From Prauserella aidingensis (GTDB taxonomy: Bacteria; Actinomycetota; Actinomycetes; Mycobacteriales; Pseudonocardiaceae): a DNA stretch of 64,000 nt. The DNA lies in contig NZ_JAMTCN010000002.1 of assembly GCF_024171865.1 (NCBI RefSeq), positions 310,001 to 374,000 of the forward strand. Reading direction: 5' to 3'. Position 1 is the stretch's first letter. Each line of letters opens with the position of its first letter. The translations under genes were made by a program, and so were the position numbers. A model generated the notes under the pieces. It had not been told where the DNA came from. It searched no databases and saw only the letters and a program-made list of their open reading frames with translations. This document shows, one piece after another, positions 40,801-49,309 of this stretch.

Positions 40801-41189
40801 ACTGGCGGAGCGTGTCGGACACCGGTTGGGAAGCGGCACAGTCGCTGCTCGAGCCGAAGGGCGAGGAGATCACCACAGCGGGCCTGCCCAAGCGGGTGCC
40901 GAACGCGTATCTCGTGCCGGGCTCGGTCACGGAGGCGAGTGACGCGACCCCTGCACCCAGCGCGGCCGCGGAGCCCGCCCCGGCGGCCCCGGCTTCTCCG
41001 CCCGTGGCGACGGAGAAGCCGGCCGTGTCGCGGTCGGCCGAAGCCGCCCGCAACCGCATGGCCTCGTTCCAGCGCGGGTTCACCAGCGGTAGGCATGCAC
41101 TGAAAGAACAACCGGATCAAACAGGCACACAGTCCGAGGCCGAGTCGAACGGTTCGACCGACAACGGCGTTCACGGGGCGAAGGAGTAA
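37869..41189 (+). CDS. cvnA: CvnA-type sensor histidine kinase with NIT domain, conservon
   Basis: 1106 aa from a GTG at 37869; a GTG three codons earlier, only one base from GGGAG, is the alternative. Membrane helices at about 49-68 and 353-373 enclose the NIT domain (HQLQIEREHAVL). The kinase core has FELDHLATRLRR (His 496), LLDNATYFSE, DRGVGMSE and MGLYVVARLAQRHG. A Pro/Gly/Glu-rich tail of about 430 residues ends in motifs shared with the other CvnA. In Streptomyces, conservons are sensor complexes that assemble CvnA-D at the membrane. It is followed immediately by cvnB. Confidence 0.92.
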   Translation: MLDEKAEEGQAGGDGPDGPAAEATASPSAAGGGSGGSGRGLRNWRLRSKLALILIIPTVTALVLAGLRVYESLDRAGQLEQTADQVQLADQISDVVHQLQIEREHAVLKLGAGPGNAERTNLFNAQVEQVDTAVGRLNDLAEDLTVDDPAMQARYEAGVNRLGVLDSMRQAVAEGAMTPRTLLDQYTLLITGLVQLDREVTTAINDRDLLRDSNAIHALSEAKENISLEGTIVALAAQQNDFPQYMLEDAKDAMASGESASEDFTAYASLQQRQYFTDTVSAPEIDRRQMQRDQAFARVENGEPPQINQQEFVGDLAVTRDNYREAESGLLSDLEEESSALAGDTTFAAWRDAAIVALALIAALALMLYVSRSMLAPLRTLRENALEVAYVRLPETVRRILADPNPMEASRKGIRPVPVDTKEEIGEVARSFDVVHERAVRMAAEQALLRENVNGIFVNISRRSQRLVERQLGVIDSLESDEQDPDQLSNLFELDHLATRLRRNGESLLVLSGAGLSKSMAKPVPAADVVGASVSEIEQYARVEVGSVPEAAVHGRAVNDLVHLLAELLDNATYFSEPDTKISVRAAVTRKRSLAIQITDRGVGMSEEQFAEANERLADPPDLDVSVTRRMGLYVVARLAQRHGIDVRLRENEDIEGGVVARVVVPRELLTDAPGGPQGVAAAVGGQHNGSYAGVPAAAELPMRRLDEADEPVADPGAQPPGAFEPAPSFDDRWPSAEDVPEDASELDYLSGASRGADSATTVMPAAGGPTGGGEDEQGLTPLDQPISLDDLVGGPNKAAGPFVSPEEQEPDALPKRTPGETTGSARPSWPPQQPAGGNGNGNGRPDTTGESAPGAGTVPEDNPLALPQREPRYVSPETAAGPGTSQGAAGNGTTGAAGAAAAAGAAQAGTEGAALEEEAPTKRLPIYQSVLSRWFSEEDENVPEAGAGDQTSDVADAGTARAGASSGGASAGGVQEDWRSVSDTGWEAAQSLLEPKGEEITTAGLPKRVPNAYLVPGSVTEASDATPAPSAAAEPAPAAPASPPVATEKPAVSRSAEAARNRMASFQRGFTSGRHALKEQPDQTGTQSEAESNGSTDNGVHGAKE

Positions 41190-41192
41190 GAG

Positions 41193-41651
41193 TTGACACG
41201 CGCTGGTTCGATGCAGCCGGGTACGCCCCGGCAGGGCAATTCCGGCCAGGCCGGGAGCTTCGCCTGGCTCATCACCGACTTCGTGCACCGGGTCCCCGGG
41301 GTCGCACATTCCGTGGTCGTGTCCGCGGACGGGCTGTTGCTGGCCTCGTCGAAGGGCCTGCCGAAGGACCGTGCCGACCAGCTCGCCGCGGTGGCGTCCG
41401 GGCTGACGTCCCTGGCCCGTGGCGCCGCCCAGGTCTTCGAGGGCGGCCCGGTGGCCCAGACGGTCGTCGAGATGGCCAACGGCTTCCTGTTCCTGATGTC
41501 GGTCTCCGACGGCTCCTGTCTCGCCGTGCTCGGTGCTCCGGACAGCGACATCGGCCTGGTCGTGTACGAGATGACGCTGCTGGTCGACCGCGTCGGCCAG
41601 CAGATGACCCCGGAACTGCGAGCCCAGCTGCAGGGCAGCACCCGCCGGTGA
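41193..41651 (+). CDS. cvnB: Roadblock/LC7 protein CvnB
   Basis: 152 aa from a TTG six bases after AAGGAG. A roadblock fold lies at about 20-140: [40 protein letters not shown], and [18 protein letters not shown]. Roadblock proteins act as GTPase regulators or scaffolds, here for CvnD. It is three bases downstream of cvnA. Confidence 0.94.
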   Translation: MTRAGSMQPGTPRQGNSGQAGSFAWLITDFVHRVPGVAHSVVVSADGLLLASSKGLPKDRADQLAAVASGLTSLARGAAQVFEGGPVAQTVVEMANGFLFLMSVSDGSCLAVLGAPDSDIGLVVYEMTLLVDRVGQQMTPELRAQLQGSTRR

Positions 41652-41729
41652 GCTCACCGTCACCAGGACTTGGCGCGAGGTTGCCGATGACGTATCCACC
41701 GACAGTGAGCACACACTGAGGAGACCGCC

Positions 41730-42644
41730 GTGGATTCCGGGCACTCACGAGGTGATCGACGGTGGGAGCGGGGGCAACAACCCCGCCCGCCGGACGAGCA
41801 GGACGGTCGCGCCGACGAGGCGTGGCGGCCGATCAGACCCAGCAAGCGGGTGGACCGCGGCAGCGACTGGCTTTACCAGTCCGACGAGGAGGCGGGCGAT
41901 CCCGCCGACTTCAGCGTGTCCGAGTACCGGGAACGGCTGCTGGGCGGCCCCGGCTCGGAACTCTACGGTTCGCACGACGTGCCGCACCGCGACAGCGGCC
42001 CGCCCGAGCGTGAGCACCCGGATTTCAGCAGCGGCTACCACGTCCCGTACGCGGAGAACTCGCTGAGCGGACGGAACGAGTTCGCCCGCGACTTCGACCG
42101 CTACGATGACGACTTCGGGCGCGACCCTTACGACACGGGCGAGTGGCGCAGCGGTGACTTCGGCACCGGACGGTTCCCACCCGTCGACGACGGGTTCCGC
42201 CCGTCGCCCGTGCCCCGCCAGTCGTCGGGCGACACGTTCGGACCGCAGCGGATCGACCTGGGAGGCTCTGGACCGGTGCCCGAGGAAACACCGTCCGAGA
42301 GTTCCGGCCTGGTCCGGCCGTACTTCCGGACGAAAGGTCGCACCCGGCCGAGCCAGGACCTCGCCATCGAGACACTGATCTCGACGTCCGAGCGGGGCAG
42401 ACGGCTCGACGGGGTCCGTGTACCGGAACACAAGCACATCTGCGGGCTCTGCCTCGACACCAGGTCGGTCGCCGAGGTGGCAGCCCTGCTGAAAATGCCG
42501 CTCGGTGTCGTGCGGGTTCTGGTTGGTGACGTTGCCGGTCTGGGCCTGGTGCTGGTGCACTCCCCGAACACGAACACCATGGTGGGCGACCGGCCCAGTA
42601 TCGAATTCATGGAAAGGGTTCTCAGTGGCCTTCGGCGAATTTGA
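41730..42644 (+). CDS. cvnC: DUF742 protein CvnC with long disordered N-terminus
   Basis: 304 aa from a GTG after GAGGAGA. The first 185 or so residues are charged and low-complexity, rich in Arg, Asp, Gly and Phe. The DUF742 domain (about 190-304) has SSGLVRPYFRTKGR, VPEHKHICGLCLDTRSVAEV, LKMPLGVVRVLVGDVAGLGL and IEFMERVLSGLRRI; the helical part looks like a winged helix. CvnC proteins usually are about 120-150 residues, so the N-terminal extension is notable. The end overlaps cvnD by 20 bases. Confidence 0.92.
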   Translation: MDSGHSRGDRRWERGQQPRPPDEQDGRADEAWRPIRPSKRVDRGSDWLYQSDEEAGDPADFSVSEYRERLLGGPGSELYGSHDVPHRDSGPPEREHPDFSSGYHVPYAENSLSGRNEFARDFDRYDDDFGRDPYDTGEWRSGDFGTGRFPPVDDGFRPSPVPRQSSGDTFGPQRIDLGGSGPVPEETPSESSGLVRPYFRTKGRTRPSQDLAIETLISTSERGRRLDGVRVPEHKHICGLCLDTRSVAEVAALLKMPLGVVRVLVGDVAGLGLVLVHSPNTNTMVGDRPSIEFMERVLSGLRRI

Positions 42645-43233
42645 TTCCGACACATCCACGCCTGCCGCTGGGGGACCCACGTCCTCGACGAAGATCGTGG
42701 TCGCGGGTGGTTTCGGCGTCGGAAAGACGACCCTGGTCGGTGCGGTGTCGGAGATCGACCCGCTGACGACCGAGGCGTCGATGACCGAGGCGAGCGTGTC
42801 GGTGGACGACCTGTCCGCGACGCCGCAGAAGGCGACCACCACGGTCGCCATGGACTTCGGCCGGATCTCGTTGGACTCGGACCTCGTGCTGTACGTTTTC
42901 GGCACGCCGGGCCAGCACCGGTTCTGGTTCATGTGGGACGACCTGGCGAAGGGCGCCATCGGCGCGGTCGTGCTCGTCGACACGCGGCGGTTGGCGGACG
43001 CCTTCCCGTCGATCGACTTCTTCGAGAACCGCAAGCTGCCGTACATCGTGGCCATCAACTGCTTCGACCGGCTGCTGCACCACTCGATCGAAGACGTTCG
43101 GCACGCGCTGACGATCTCGCCGTCGGTGCCGATCATGGCCTGCGACGCACGGCAGCGGGACTCCGCCAAGCAGGTGCTCATCTCCGTGGTGCAGCACGCC
43201 ATCGCCCACGACTCCGCCCTCCAGGCAGGCTGA
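42625..43233 (+). CDS. cvnD: Ras-like GTPase CvnD
   Basis: 202 aa from a GTG inside the cvnC gene. G-motifs are G1 GGFGVGKTT, G3 FGTPGQ in YVFGTPGQHRFWFM, and G4 NCFD instead of NKxD. Length and motif layout fit the conservon GTPase family. It is the output switch of the complex in current models. A terminator hairpin follows, closing this conservon. Confidence 0.94.
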   Translation: MAFGEFDSDTSTPAAGGPTSSTKIVVAGGFGVGKTTLVGAVSEIDPLTTEASMTEASVSVDDLSATPQKATTTVAMDFGRISLDSDLVLYVFGTPGQHRFWFMWDDLAKGAIGAVVLVDTRRLADAFPSIDFFENRKLPYIVAINCFDRLLHHSIEDVRHALTISPSVPIMACDARQRDSAKQVLISVVQHAIAHDSALQAG

Positions 43234-43309
43234 GGACGATGACCGTCCGTGGTCGGCCTGCGTAGCGGTGCCGGTGGTGGTGCTGCCGCCTGCCGCAGGT
43301 GAGGCCCGG

Positions 43310-43342
43310 GAGCCGGGCGGTGGATCGTCCGCCGCCCGGCTC
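43310..43342 (+). terminator. Hairpin after cvnD
   Basis: 11-bp perfect stem, GAGCCGGGCGG at 43310-43320 with its complement at 43332-43342 and an 11-base loop. It separates the complete conservon from the second cvnB-cvnC pair. A candidate TACTCT -10 element follows at 43435-43440, upstream of the next gene. Confidence 0.75.
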
Positions 43343-43477
43343 GTGACGTGCGCTGCGCGTCGCGGTGTGCCGCCGCTCAGGTGAAACAGCGTGTAGCCGG
43401 GGGCCTCGAGGTCGAACCCCGTGCGGGCGCCTAATACTCTGACGCCCGGGCCGATGTGCGCGTGCGAAGGAGGGACA

Positions 43478-43888
43478 GTGACCGATCCCGGGACCCGCGG
43501 CGACGTCGGCGGTCTCCTCACCGACTTCGTGCGCCGGGTCTCCGGTGCCGCCCACGCGGTGGTCGTGTCCGCCGACGGGATGCTGCTGTCGGCGTCCGAC
43601 GGACTGCCGCGGGACCGGGCGGACCAGCTGTCGGCGGTCGCGTCGGGCCTGGTGTCACTGACGCACGGCGCGGCGGAGTCGTTCAACGGCGGACGCGTCA
43701 ACCAGACTGTCGTCGAGATGGATCGCGGTTACCTGTTCCTCATGTCGGTCGGCGAGGGCTCGTGCCTGGCGGCACTGGCGTCCCCGTCGACCGACATCGG
43801 CGTGCTCGCCTACGAGATGGCGGTGCTGGCCGACCGGCTGGGCCAGGACGGCGGCGTCGCGCTACGCACCGGTGGTGAGGCGCGGTGA
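43478..43888 (+). CDS. cvnB: Roadblock/LC7 protein, second cvnB
   Basis: 136 aa from a GTG after AAGGAGGG. It aligns with the first CvnB throughout: LLTDFVRRVSGAAHAVVVSA, ASDGLPRDRADQLSAVASGL, YLFLMSVGEGSCLAAL. It overlaps the next gene by four bases. Its own candidate promoter and the terminator behind it suggest a separate operon with no cvnA or cvnD. Confidence 0.92.
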   Translation: MTDPGTRGDVGGLLTDFVRRVSGAAHAVVVSADGMLLSASDGLPRDRADQLSAVASGLVSLTHGAAESFNGGRVNQTVVEMDRGYLFLMSVGEGSCLAALASPSTDIGVLAYEMAVLADRLGQDGGVALRTGGEAR

Positions 43889-44661
43889 CGCCGGCACACG
43901 AGTGGGACCCGTCCGACTGGGACGCGCTGCACCAGGGCGGGGAGTACGACGGCCCGGACCGGTTCGACCTGGGAAGCCTGCCGCGGCAGCCCGCGCCTGG
44001 GCGGCCGCCGTACGGCGGGCACTCCTCCGGCGGGCACTCCTCCGGCGGGCACTCGCCCGGCAGGCACTCCGCCGAGCGGTTCCCGCCTCCGCAGCAGCCG
44101 GGACAGCCGCGCCGCGAGCACCACTTCCCGCCCGCACAGCCGCCGCACGAGCCGCCGGCGTCGGAGTCGTTCCCGCCGGAATCACGGCCGCCCGCGCCGC
44201 GGCGCAGCTCGTCGTCGCCGTCCTTCCCGCCCGCCTCCCGAGGTGGGGAGCAGGGTGGGCCCGGAGGCCCCGGACCCGGCGGGGCCGCGGAGCCGGCCGG
44301 ACCGCGGCGGATGCACCGGTCGTTGGTCCGCCCGTACGCGCGCACGGGCGGGCGCGTCGCGCCCGCGACAGATCTCCAGCTCGAGTCCCTCGTGTCGGCC
44401 TACGACGTCGCCGGCGCCATGGCGTCCGGGGCGGTGGCCTCCACCGTGCAGCGGTTCATCTGCGACCTGTGCACGGAGGAGATCAAGTCGATCGCCGAGA
44501 TCGCCGCGTACGCACGCCTGCCGCTGGGCGTGGTGAAGGTGATCGTCTCCGACCTGGCCGACGCCGGGGCCGTGTCGATCCAACGGCCCGGCAGGGTGAC
44601 CGGCGACCGCTCCTCCCAGGCCTTCATGGAACGCATCCTGGAAGGCCTCAAGGCCCTGTGA
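43885..44661 (+). CDS. cvnC: DUF742 protein, second cvnC, with Pro/His-rich N-terminus
   Basis: 258 aa from a GTG overlapping the upstream stop. Residues 1-140 are Pro/Gly/His/Ser-rich with a GGHSSGGHSSGGHS repeat. DUF742 begins at about residue 145: RSLVRPYARTGGR, VQRFICDLCTEEIKSIAEIA, LPLGVVKVIVSDLADAGAV and FMERILEGLKAL. No GTPase follows; the next gene is on the other strand 16 bases away. The protein may work with the CvnD encoded upstream. Confidence 0.9.
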   Translation: MTPAHEWDPSDWDALHQGGEYDGPDRFDLGSLPRQPAPGRPPYGGHSSGGHSSGGHSPGRHSAERFPPPQQPGQPRREHHFPPAQPPHEPPASESFPPESRPPAPRRSSSSPSFPPASRGGEQGGPGGPGPGGAAEPAGPRRMHRSLVRPYARTGGRVAPATDLQLESLVSAYDVAGAMASGAVASTVQRFICDLCTEEIKSIAEIAAYARLPLGVVKVIVSDLADAGAVSIQRPGRVTGDRSSQAFMERILEGLKAL

Positions 44662-44676
44662 CCGGCGCGTCCTCGT

Positions 44677-46911
44677 TCAGGCCTCGACGAGGGCGGCCGA
44701 CGTGATCCGGTGCAGCGGGTAGCGCTCGTTGTCGGACCCCTCGAGGATCCCGCCGCCGACGCGCACCGGGGTGACGATGCGCTGGGTGGCCGTGCCGTGG
44801 GAGTCGACGAACCCGATCCACACCTCGCGTTGTTCGCGGGTGGCCTGGGCCAGCAGCGCCATGGTCGCGGAGGTGTCAGCTCCGCCACCCGCGGGCAGCC
44901 GGACGGTCGTGCCGCGCCGCGTCGTCGCCGCACGATCGCCCGCGCGGATGTGCGCGAGCACGGCCGAGACCTGCTCCTCGCTGATCGGCGCCGGCGCATG
45001 GGTGGTGCGCTGGGTGGGCCGGTTCCTGGCCGGAATCCGACGTCCGCTGGGCCGCAGGTCGACGATCCGCCCGTCGGGGCCCTCGGCGGCGGGCGTGAAC
45101 CCGGCGCCGCGCAGTGCCTCGAGCACGTCGGCCAACGGGAACGGGCTCACGAGCACGGTCGGCGCGATCCTGCGCAGCTCGTGGTCGCGCGCCACGGAAT
45201 GCGCCATGACCTCGGCGATGAGCACCTCGTCGTCGCAGCGCAGGAACGATGCGGCCGCGCCACCGCGGAGGCGGCCGTGCCTGCGGGCGACGTCGTCGAT
45301 CAGGTACGTCAACCCCTGCGGCACGGGTGTCGCGGAGCGGCTGCGGAACAGTTCGTGGAGGTCGTCGGCCGTGCGTCCGGTGTCGAGCGCCCGCCTGACG
45401 GACGCCTCGGTGACGCGGTAGACGGTCGCGTGGCCCGCCGATTCGACATCGGCGACGGCGTTGATCTCCGTGGCCAGGTCCGCCTCGAGCGGGCCGGGCG
45501 CCACGACGGTCAGGTCGGCCTGGACGAGGACCTCCTCGACCGGCGTCGGCATCGCGTCGGCCATGGCGCTCGCCGCGGTGTGCGCGTCGTCGTCGAGCAG
45601 GGCCGCAGCGGCGGACGTGATGGCGCCGAGCGCCACCATGCCGAGCGCTGCGCCCTCGGACATCGTCGCGCGGGCGATCTCGTCGCGCAGCCGTCCGCCC
45701 TTGCGCGGTGCGTGCCAGGCGAGGTAGGCGACGAGCTCGTCGACGCTCTTCACGCCGGCGCCGCCCGACAACTCCGACAGCGTGGTCAGGACCCGCCTGC
45801 GCAGCATCGGCGCGTTCGGCCTGCGCAGTTCCTCCGCCAGCGCCGCCAGCGCCTTGTCCTTCTCGTCCCGCTGCCCGGCCAGGCCTGGCAGCCGAGGCAG
45901 GTCCAGCCACGCCTGGGCGAGCGTCATCCACCGGACCGCGGGTGGCGACGACAACCACGAGTCGGTCAGCGTGGTCGGCACCCACTCGGGCGTGGCGTCG
46001 TCGCTCGCCGCGACCAGACCCGCGCCGGCGACGAGCTCGGCGAGCAGCGCCAACCGGGTCTCGTCGACGTCGACCTCACGCGCCACCCGCTTGATCTCGC
46101 GTACACCGAGCCCGCCCGACTTCAGTACCGGCGACGGCGTGTCGGACCACGTGCGCAGCAACGCTTCGGCGTGGCGCAGCAGCTCCATCGCCTCGCCCGC
46201 ACCGGCCTCATCCACTGTGGACTGCCCGTGCGGGTGGACGGGCAGCTCCGGTTCGGCGAGCTCGCCCTCCCGGTGGATCGCCCCGCCGCGCAGGGCCAAC
46301 CCGAGCTCGCGGGGCAGTTCGACGGTCGATTCGTCGCGGCGGACCAGTAGTCCGCGTGCAAGCAGCTTCTGCACCGGGGTCTCGGCCCGCGCCAGCGGCA
46401 CGTCGGCCGAGGCGTCACGGGTGCGGCCGATCGGCGGGCCCGCGGACAGCTTCCGCAGCAGCGCGCGCTCGTCGTCGCCGAGGTCCAGCTCGTCGAGGTC
46501 GGTGCCAGCCAGCGAGGGCACCGGATCACCGAGGCCCGCGGGGAACGGGCCGAACGTCTCCCGCGCGCCGGGTGGGACCTGGATCTCACCGGTCTCGGGG
46601 TCGTCCCACGCCAGGGCGAGCTCGAACAGGCGGGCGGCGGCGGGTTCGTCGCCCAGCAGCTCGGCCAGCCGTTCCGGGGCGACGGGTTCGGTGTCGGCCC
46701 CGGCCACGACGAGTCCCTCGTAGGTGGCGAGCGTGGCCGAGTCGAGCTGTTCACAGGCCCTTGCGATCGACCCGGGCGTGCCCGCGCGCGTCGCGAGGAC
46801 GGTGGAATCGGACGGCGGGGGCGTCGCCAGGTCCCGGCGAGCGCGCAGCAGCGAGGCCATTCGGTCGTCCGGCAGCGAGCGCAACCAGTCCGCGAGAGCG
46901 AGGGCGGGCAT
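44677..46911 (-). CDS. Helicase C-terminal-domain-associated protein (Rv0862c-like)
   Basis: 744 aa from the ATG at 46911. The N-terminus, LADWLRSLPDDRMASLLRAR, and the long winged-helix-like middle resemble Rv0862c, the neighbour of XPB in mycobacteria. The C-terminal third has VEEVLVQADLTVVAPGP and VLVSPFPLADVLEALRGAGF, which fit the XPB/Ssl2-like helicase C-domain family. No Walker A motif is visible, so it is not a helicase on its own. It is probably an XPB partner. It converges with the second conservon pair. Confidence 0.88.
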   Translation of the reverse strand: MPALALADWLRSLPDDRMASLLRARRDLATPPPSDSTVLATRAGTPGSIARACEQLDSATLATYEGLVVAGADTEPVAPERLAELLGDEPAAARLFELALAWDDPETGEIQVPPGARETFGPFPAGLGDPVPSLAGTDLDELDLGDDERALLRKLSAGPPIGRTRDASADVPLARAETPVQKLLARGLLVRRDESTVELPRELGLALRGGAIHREGELAEPELPVHPHGQSTVDEAGAGEAMELLRHAEALLRTWSDTPSPVLKSGGLGVREIKRVAREVDVDETRLALLAELVAGAGLVAASDDATPEWVPTTLTDSWLSSPPAVRWMTLAQAWLDLPRLPGLAGQRDEKDKALAALAEELRRPNAPMLRRRVLTTLSELSGGAGVKSVDELVAYLAWHAPRKGGRLRDEIARATMSEGAALGMVALGAITSAAAALLDDDAHTAASAMADAMPTPVEEVLVQADLTVVAPGPLEADLATEINAVADVESAGHATVYRVTEASVRRALDTGRTADDLHELFRSRSATPVPQGLTYLIDDVARRHGRLRGGAAASFLRCDDEVLIAEVMAHSVARDHELRRIAPTVLVSPFPLADVLEALRGAGFTPAAEGPDGRIVDLRPSGRRIPARNRPTQRTTHAPAPISEEQVSAVLAHIRAGDRAATTRRGTTVRLPAGGGADTSATMALLAQATREQREVWIGFVDSHGTATQRIVTPVRVGGGILEGSDNERYPLHRITSAALVEA

Positions 46912-46918
46912 CGTGACC

Positions 46919-46924
46919 AGGATA
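46919..46924 (-). promoter_or_regulatory. -10 element for a leaderless mRNA
   Basis: TATCCT on the minus strand, seven bases before the ATG at 46911. Confidence 0.6.
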
Positions 46925-47025
46925 TCTCCCGGGTTCCGGCATCGGGCACACTGTGCTGGAGTCGAAGGGCCTGCGCTGTGCCCACGCGCGGGCGACATCC
47001 GCGGATCGAGGCGATGGAGGACGAC

Positions 47026-47214
47026 GTGGCGAAGGCCAGCGAGCGGAACAACGACCGGATCGACCCGGAATGGCCGGAGACCGAGGACGGCCACCCCGTG
47101 TCGGAACTCGCCGCCGACCGGCAGGGCGCCCTTTCTCCTTTCGGGGACGTGTCGTTCCCGCTCGGATCGGTGCCGTACGAGCACCCGCAGACCGAGATCA
47201 ACAAGCGCTCCTGA
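47026..47214 (+). CDS. Small conserved protein (Rv0863-like)
   Basis: 62 aa from a GTG five bases after GGAGG. Acidic and Pro-rich, with IDPEWPETEDGHPVSELAAD and ending YEHPQTEINKRS. No known domain. Its place, divergent from the XPB-partner gene and ahead of the moa genes, is where mycobacteria carry a small ORF (Rv0863). A start at the ATG at 47014 would add four residues. Confidence 0.7.
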   Translation: MAKASERNNDRIDPEWPETEDGHPVSELAADRQGALSPFGDVSFPLGSVPYEHPQTEINKRS

Positions 47215-47343
47215 CCCGGACGGTCGCGCCGCGGCTGAGCAGCGCGAAGTTACTGGTCAGTCACCCGGTCGGGGGCCGGTGACGCCCGCCACGCGGCTAG
47301 TGTTGACAGGCGAATCCTGCAGTTCCCTGACGACACGGGGGTA

Positions 47344-48753
47344 GTGACAATGCCGGTTCCCGGCCCGGGTTATTCGATCACCGTTCGAGTCGACGCACCG
47401 CCGTCGGCCAGCGCGGCCGGGGATCTGACGACCGCGGTGGGAAAGGTCGGCGGCGTGCTGACGGCGTTCGACGTCGTCGGGTCGGACGCCGACGCCATCG
47501 TCGTCGACATCACGGCCAACGTCGCCTCCGCCGACCACGCCGAGGACATCACGACGGCGCTGAACGCACTGCCGGGTGTCCAGGTGCGCAAGGTCTCCGA
47601 CCGCACGTTCCTCATGCACCTGGGCGGCAAGCTCGAGGTCAGCCCCAAGGTCGCGTTGAAGAACCGTGACGATCTCTCGCGTGCCTACACACCGGGTGTC
47701 GCCCGCGTGTGCCAGGCGATCGCGGCCAACCCCGAGGACGCGCGCAGGCTGACGATCAAGCGCAACACCGTCGCGGTCGTCAGCGACGGTTCGGCGGTCC
47801 TCGGGCTGGGCAACATCGGCCCCGGCGCCGCACTTCCCGTCATGGAGGGAAAGGCGGCGCTGTTCAAGAAGTTCGCCGACGTCGACGCCTGGCCCGTGTG
47901 CCTGGACACGCAGGACACCGAGGAGATCATCCGCACCGTGCGCGCCCTCGCGCCGGTCTACGCGGGCATCAACCTCGAGGACATCGCCGCGCCCCGGTGC
48001 TTCGAGATCGAGGCTCGGCTGCGTGACCAGCTCGACATTCCCGTGTTCCACGACGACCAGCACGGGACCGCCATCGTCGTGATGGCCGCGCTGCGCAACG
48101 CCCTCCGGGTGGTCGAGAAGGACATCGAGAACTGCCGGGTCGTCGTGAGCGGTGTCGGGGCTGCCGGCTCGGCGATCATCCGGCTCCTGCTGCGCCGGAA
48201 CCCGGCCGACGTGGTCGCGGTCGACATCGACGGCATCGTCCACACCGGACGCAACAACATGGACCCCAACCTCCGGTGGGTCGCCGAGCACACGAACGCC
48301 GATGGCATGACCGGCAGCCTGCACGAGGCTCTCGCCGGCGCCGACGTGTTCATCGGGGTGTCGGCGCCGAACCTGTTCGGCGCCGAGCAGGTCGCCACGA
48401 TGAACGACGACCCCGTCGTGTTCGCGCTCGCCAACCCGGACCCGGAGATCGACCCGATCGAGGCGCAGCAGCACGCCGCCGTCGTCGCCACGGGGCGCAG
48501 CGACTACCCGAACCAGATCAACAACGTGCTGGCGTTCCCCGGGGTGTTCCGCGGCCTGCTCGACGCACACGCGCGCGACATCGACGACGAGATGCTCCTC
48601 GCCGCCGCGAACGCCGTCGCCGATGTCGTCGACGACCGGCTCAACGCGTCGTTCATCGTGCCGAGCGTGTTCGACAACGCCGTCGCCCCCGCGGTGGCGG
48701 AAGCCGTCAAGTCCGCGGCGATGCAGGCGACGGGGGACAAGGAGGCGAAGTAG
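47344..48753 (+). CDS. Malic enzyme with N-terminal ACT domain
   Basis: 469 aa from a GTG, or from the ATG two codons in. Oxidatively decarboxylates malate to pyruvate. Residues about 1-85 form an ACT-like domain ([10 protein letters not shown] to [13 protein letters not shown]). The catalytic part has [33 protein letters not shown], the metal motif [24 protein letters not shown] and the nucleotide motif [16 protein letters not shown] or NADP preference is unclear. Its stop codon TAG forms part of the presumed -10 of moaC. Confidence 0.95.
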   Translation: MTMPVPGPGYSITVRVDAPPSASAAGDLTTAVGKVGGVLTAFDVVGSDADAIVVDITANVASADHAEDITTALNALPGVQVRKVSDRTFLMHLGGKLEVSPKVALKNRDDLSRAYTPGVARVCQAIAANPEDARRLTIKRNTVAVVSDGSAVLGLGNIGPGAALPVMEGKAALFKKFADVDAWPVCLDTQDTEEIIRTVRALAPVYAGINLEDIAAPRCFEIEARLRDQLDIPVFHDDQHGTAIVVMAALRNALRVVEKDIENCRVVVSGVGAAGSAIIRLLLRRNPADVVAVDIDGIVHTGRNNMDPNLRWVAEHTNADGMTGSLHEALAGADVFIGVSAPNLFGAEQVATMNDDPVVFALANPDPEIDPIEAQQHAAVVATGRSDYPNQINNVLAFPGVFRGLLDAHARDIDDEMLLAAANAVADVVDDRLNASFIVPSVFDNAVAPAVAEAVKSAAMQATGDKEAK

Positions 48754-48756
48754 CCT
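48751..48756 (+). promoter_or_regulatory. -10 element for leaderless moaC
   Basis: TAGCCT, seven bases before the GTG at 48764. Its first three bases are the malic enzyme stop codon. Confidence 0.6.
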
Positions 48757-48763
48757 CGACGGT

Positions 48764-49309
48764 GTGAGCCAGCCAGCGAGGGAACTCAGCCACGTCGACG
48801 AGTCCGGCAACGCGCGGATGGTCGACGTGTCCGCCAAGGACGTCACTGCCCGCACGGCCGTCGCCAGCGGCCGGATGCGCACGACCGCCGAGGTCATCGG
48901 GTTGATCTCGGGGGGTGGTCTGCCGAAGGGCGACGCGCTGGCCACCGCCCGGATCGCGGGCGTGATGGGAGCGAAGAAGACGCCCGAACTCGTCCCGCTG
49001 TGCCACCAGATCGCGTTGACGAAGGTGGACGTGCGTTTCGAACTCGAGGACACCGCGGTGCGCATCGAGGCAATGGCGCGCACGAGCGACCGGACGGGCG
49101 TGGAGATGGAGGCGTTGACGGCGGTCACGGTCGCGGGGCTGGCGCTCCACGACATGATCAAGGCCGTCGACCCGGCCGCGACGCTCGACGAGGTCCGGCT
49201 CGAGACGAAGGACGGCGGCAAGGCCGGCACCTGGCGCCGCGACGAGTACCTCCGTGGCGACGCGGACCGGGCCGAGCAGGGTTCGGAGCACGCGGGTGGT
49301 GAGCGATGA
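48764..49309 (+). CDS. moaC: Cyclic pyranopterin monophosphate synthase MoaC
   Basis: 181 aa from a GTG at 48764. It has MVDVSAKDVTARTAVASGR, TARIAGVMGAKKT, PLCHQIALTKVDV and MEALTAVTVAGLALHDMIKA, all MoaC landmarks. It converts the MoaA product to cyclic pyranopterin monophosphate. A C-terminal extension (DEYLRGDADRAEQG) is polar and variable. It is coupled to the mog-moaE fusion by a four-base overlap. Confidence 0.96.
   Translation: MSQPARELSHVDESGNARMVDVSAKDVTARTAVASGRMRTTAEVIGLISGGGLPKGDALATARIAGVMGAKKTPELVPLCHQIALTKVDVRFELEDTAVRIEAMARTSDRTGVEMEALTAVTVAGLALHDMIKAVDPAATLDEVRLETKDGGKAGTWRRDEYLRGDADRAEQGSEHAGGER

Noticed and set aside
37668..41744. Very long minus-strand open frame opposite cvnA
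   Set aside because: It has no recognisable domain, is Arg/His/Gly-rich as expected of a GC-rich shadow, and lies over a clear real gene.
44662..44676. A second cvnD after the second cvnC
   Set aside because: Only 15 bases remain before a gene on the other strand, and no GTPase motif was found in either direction.
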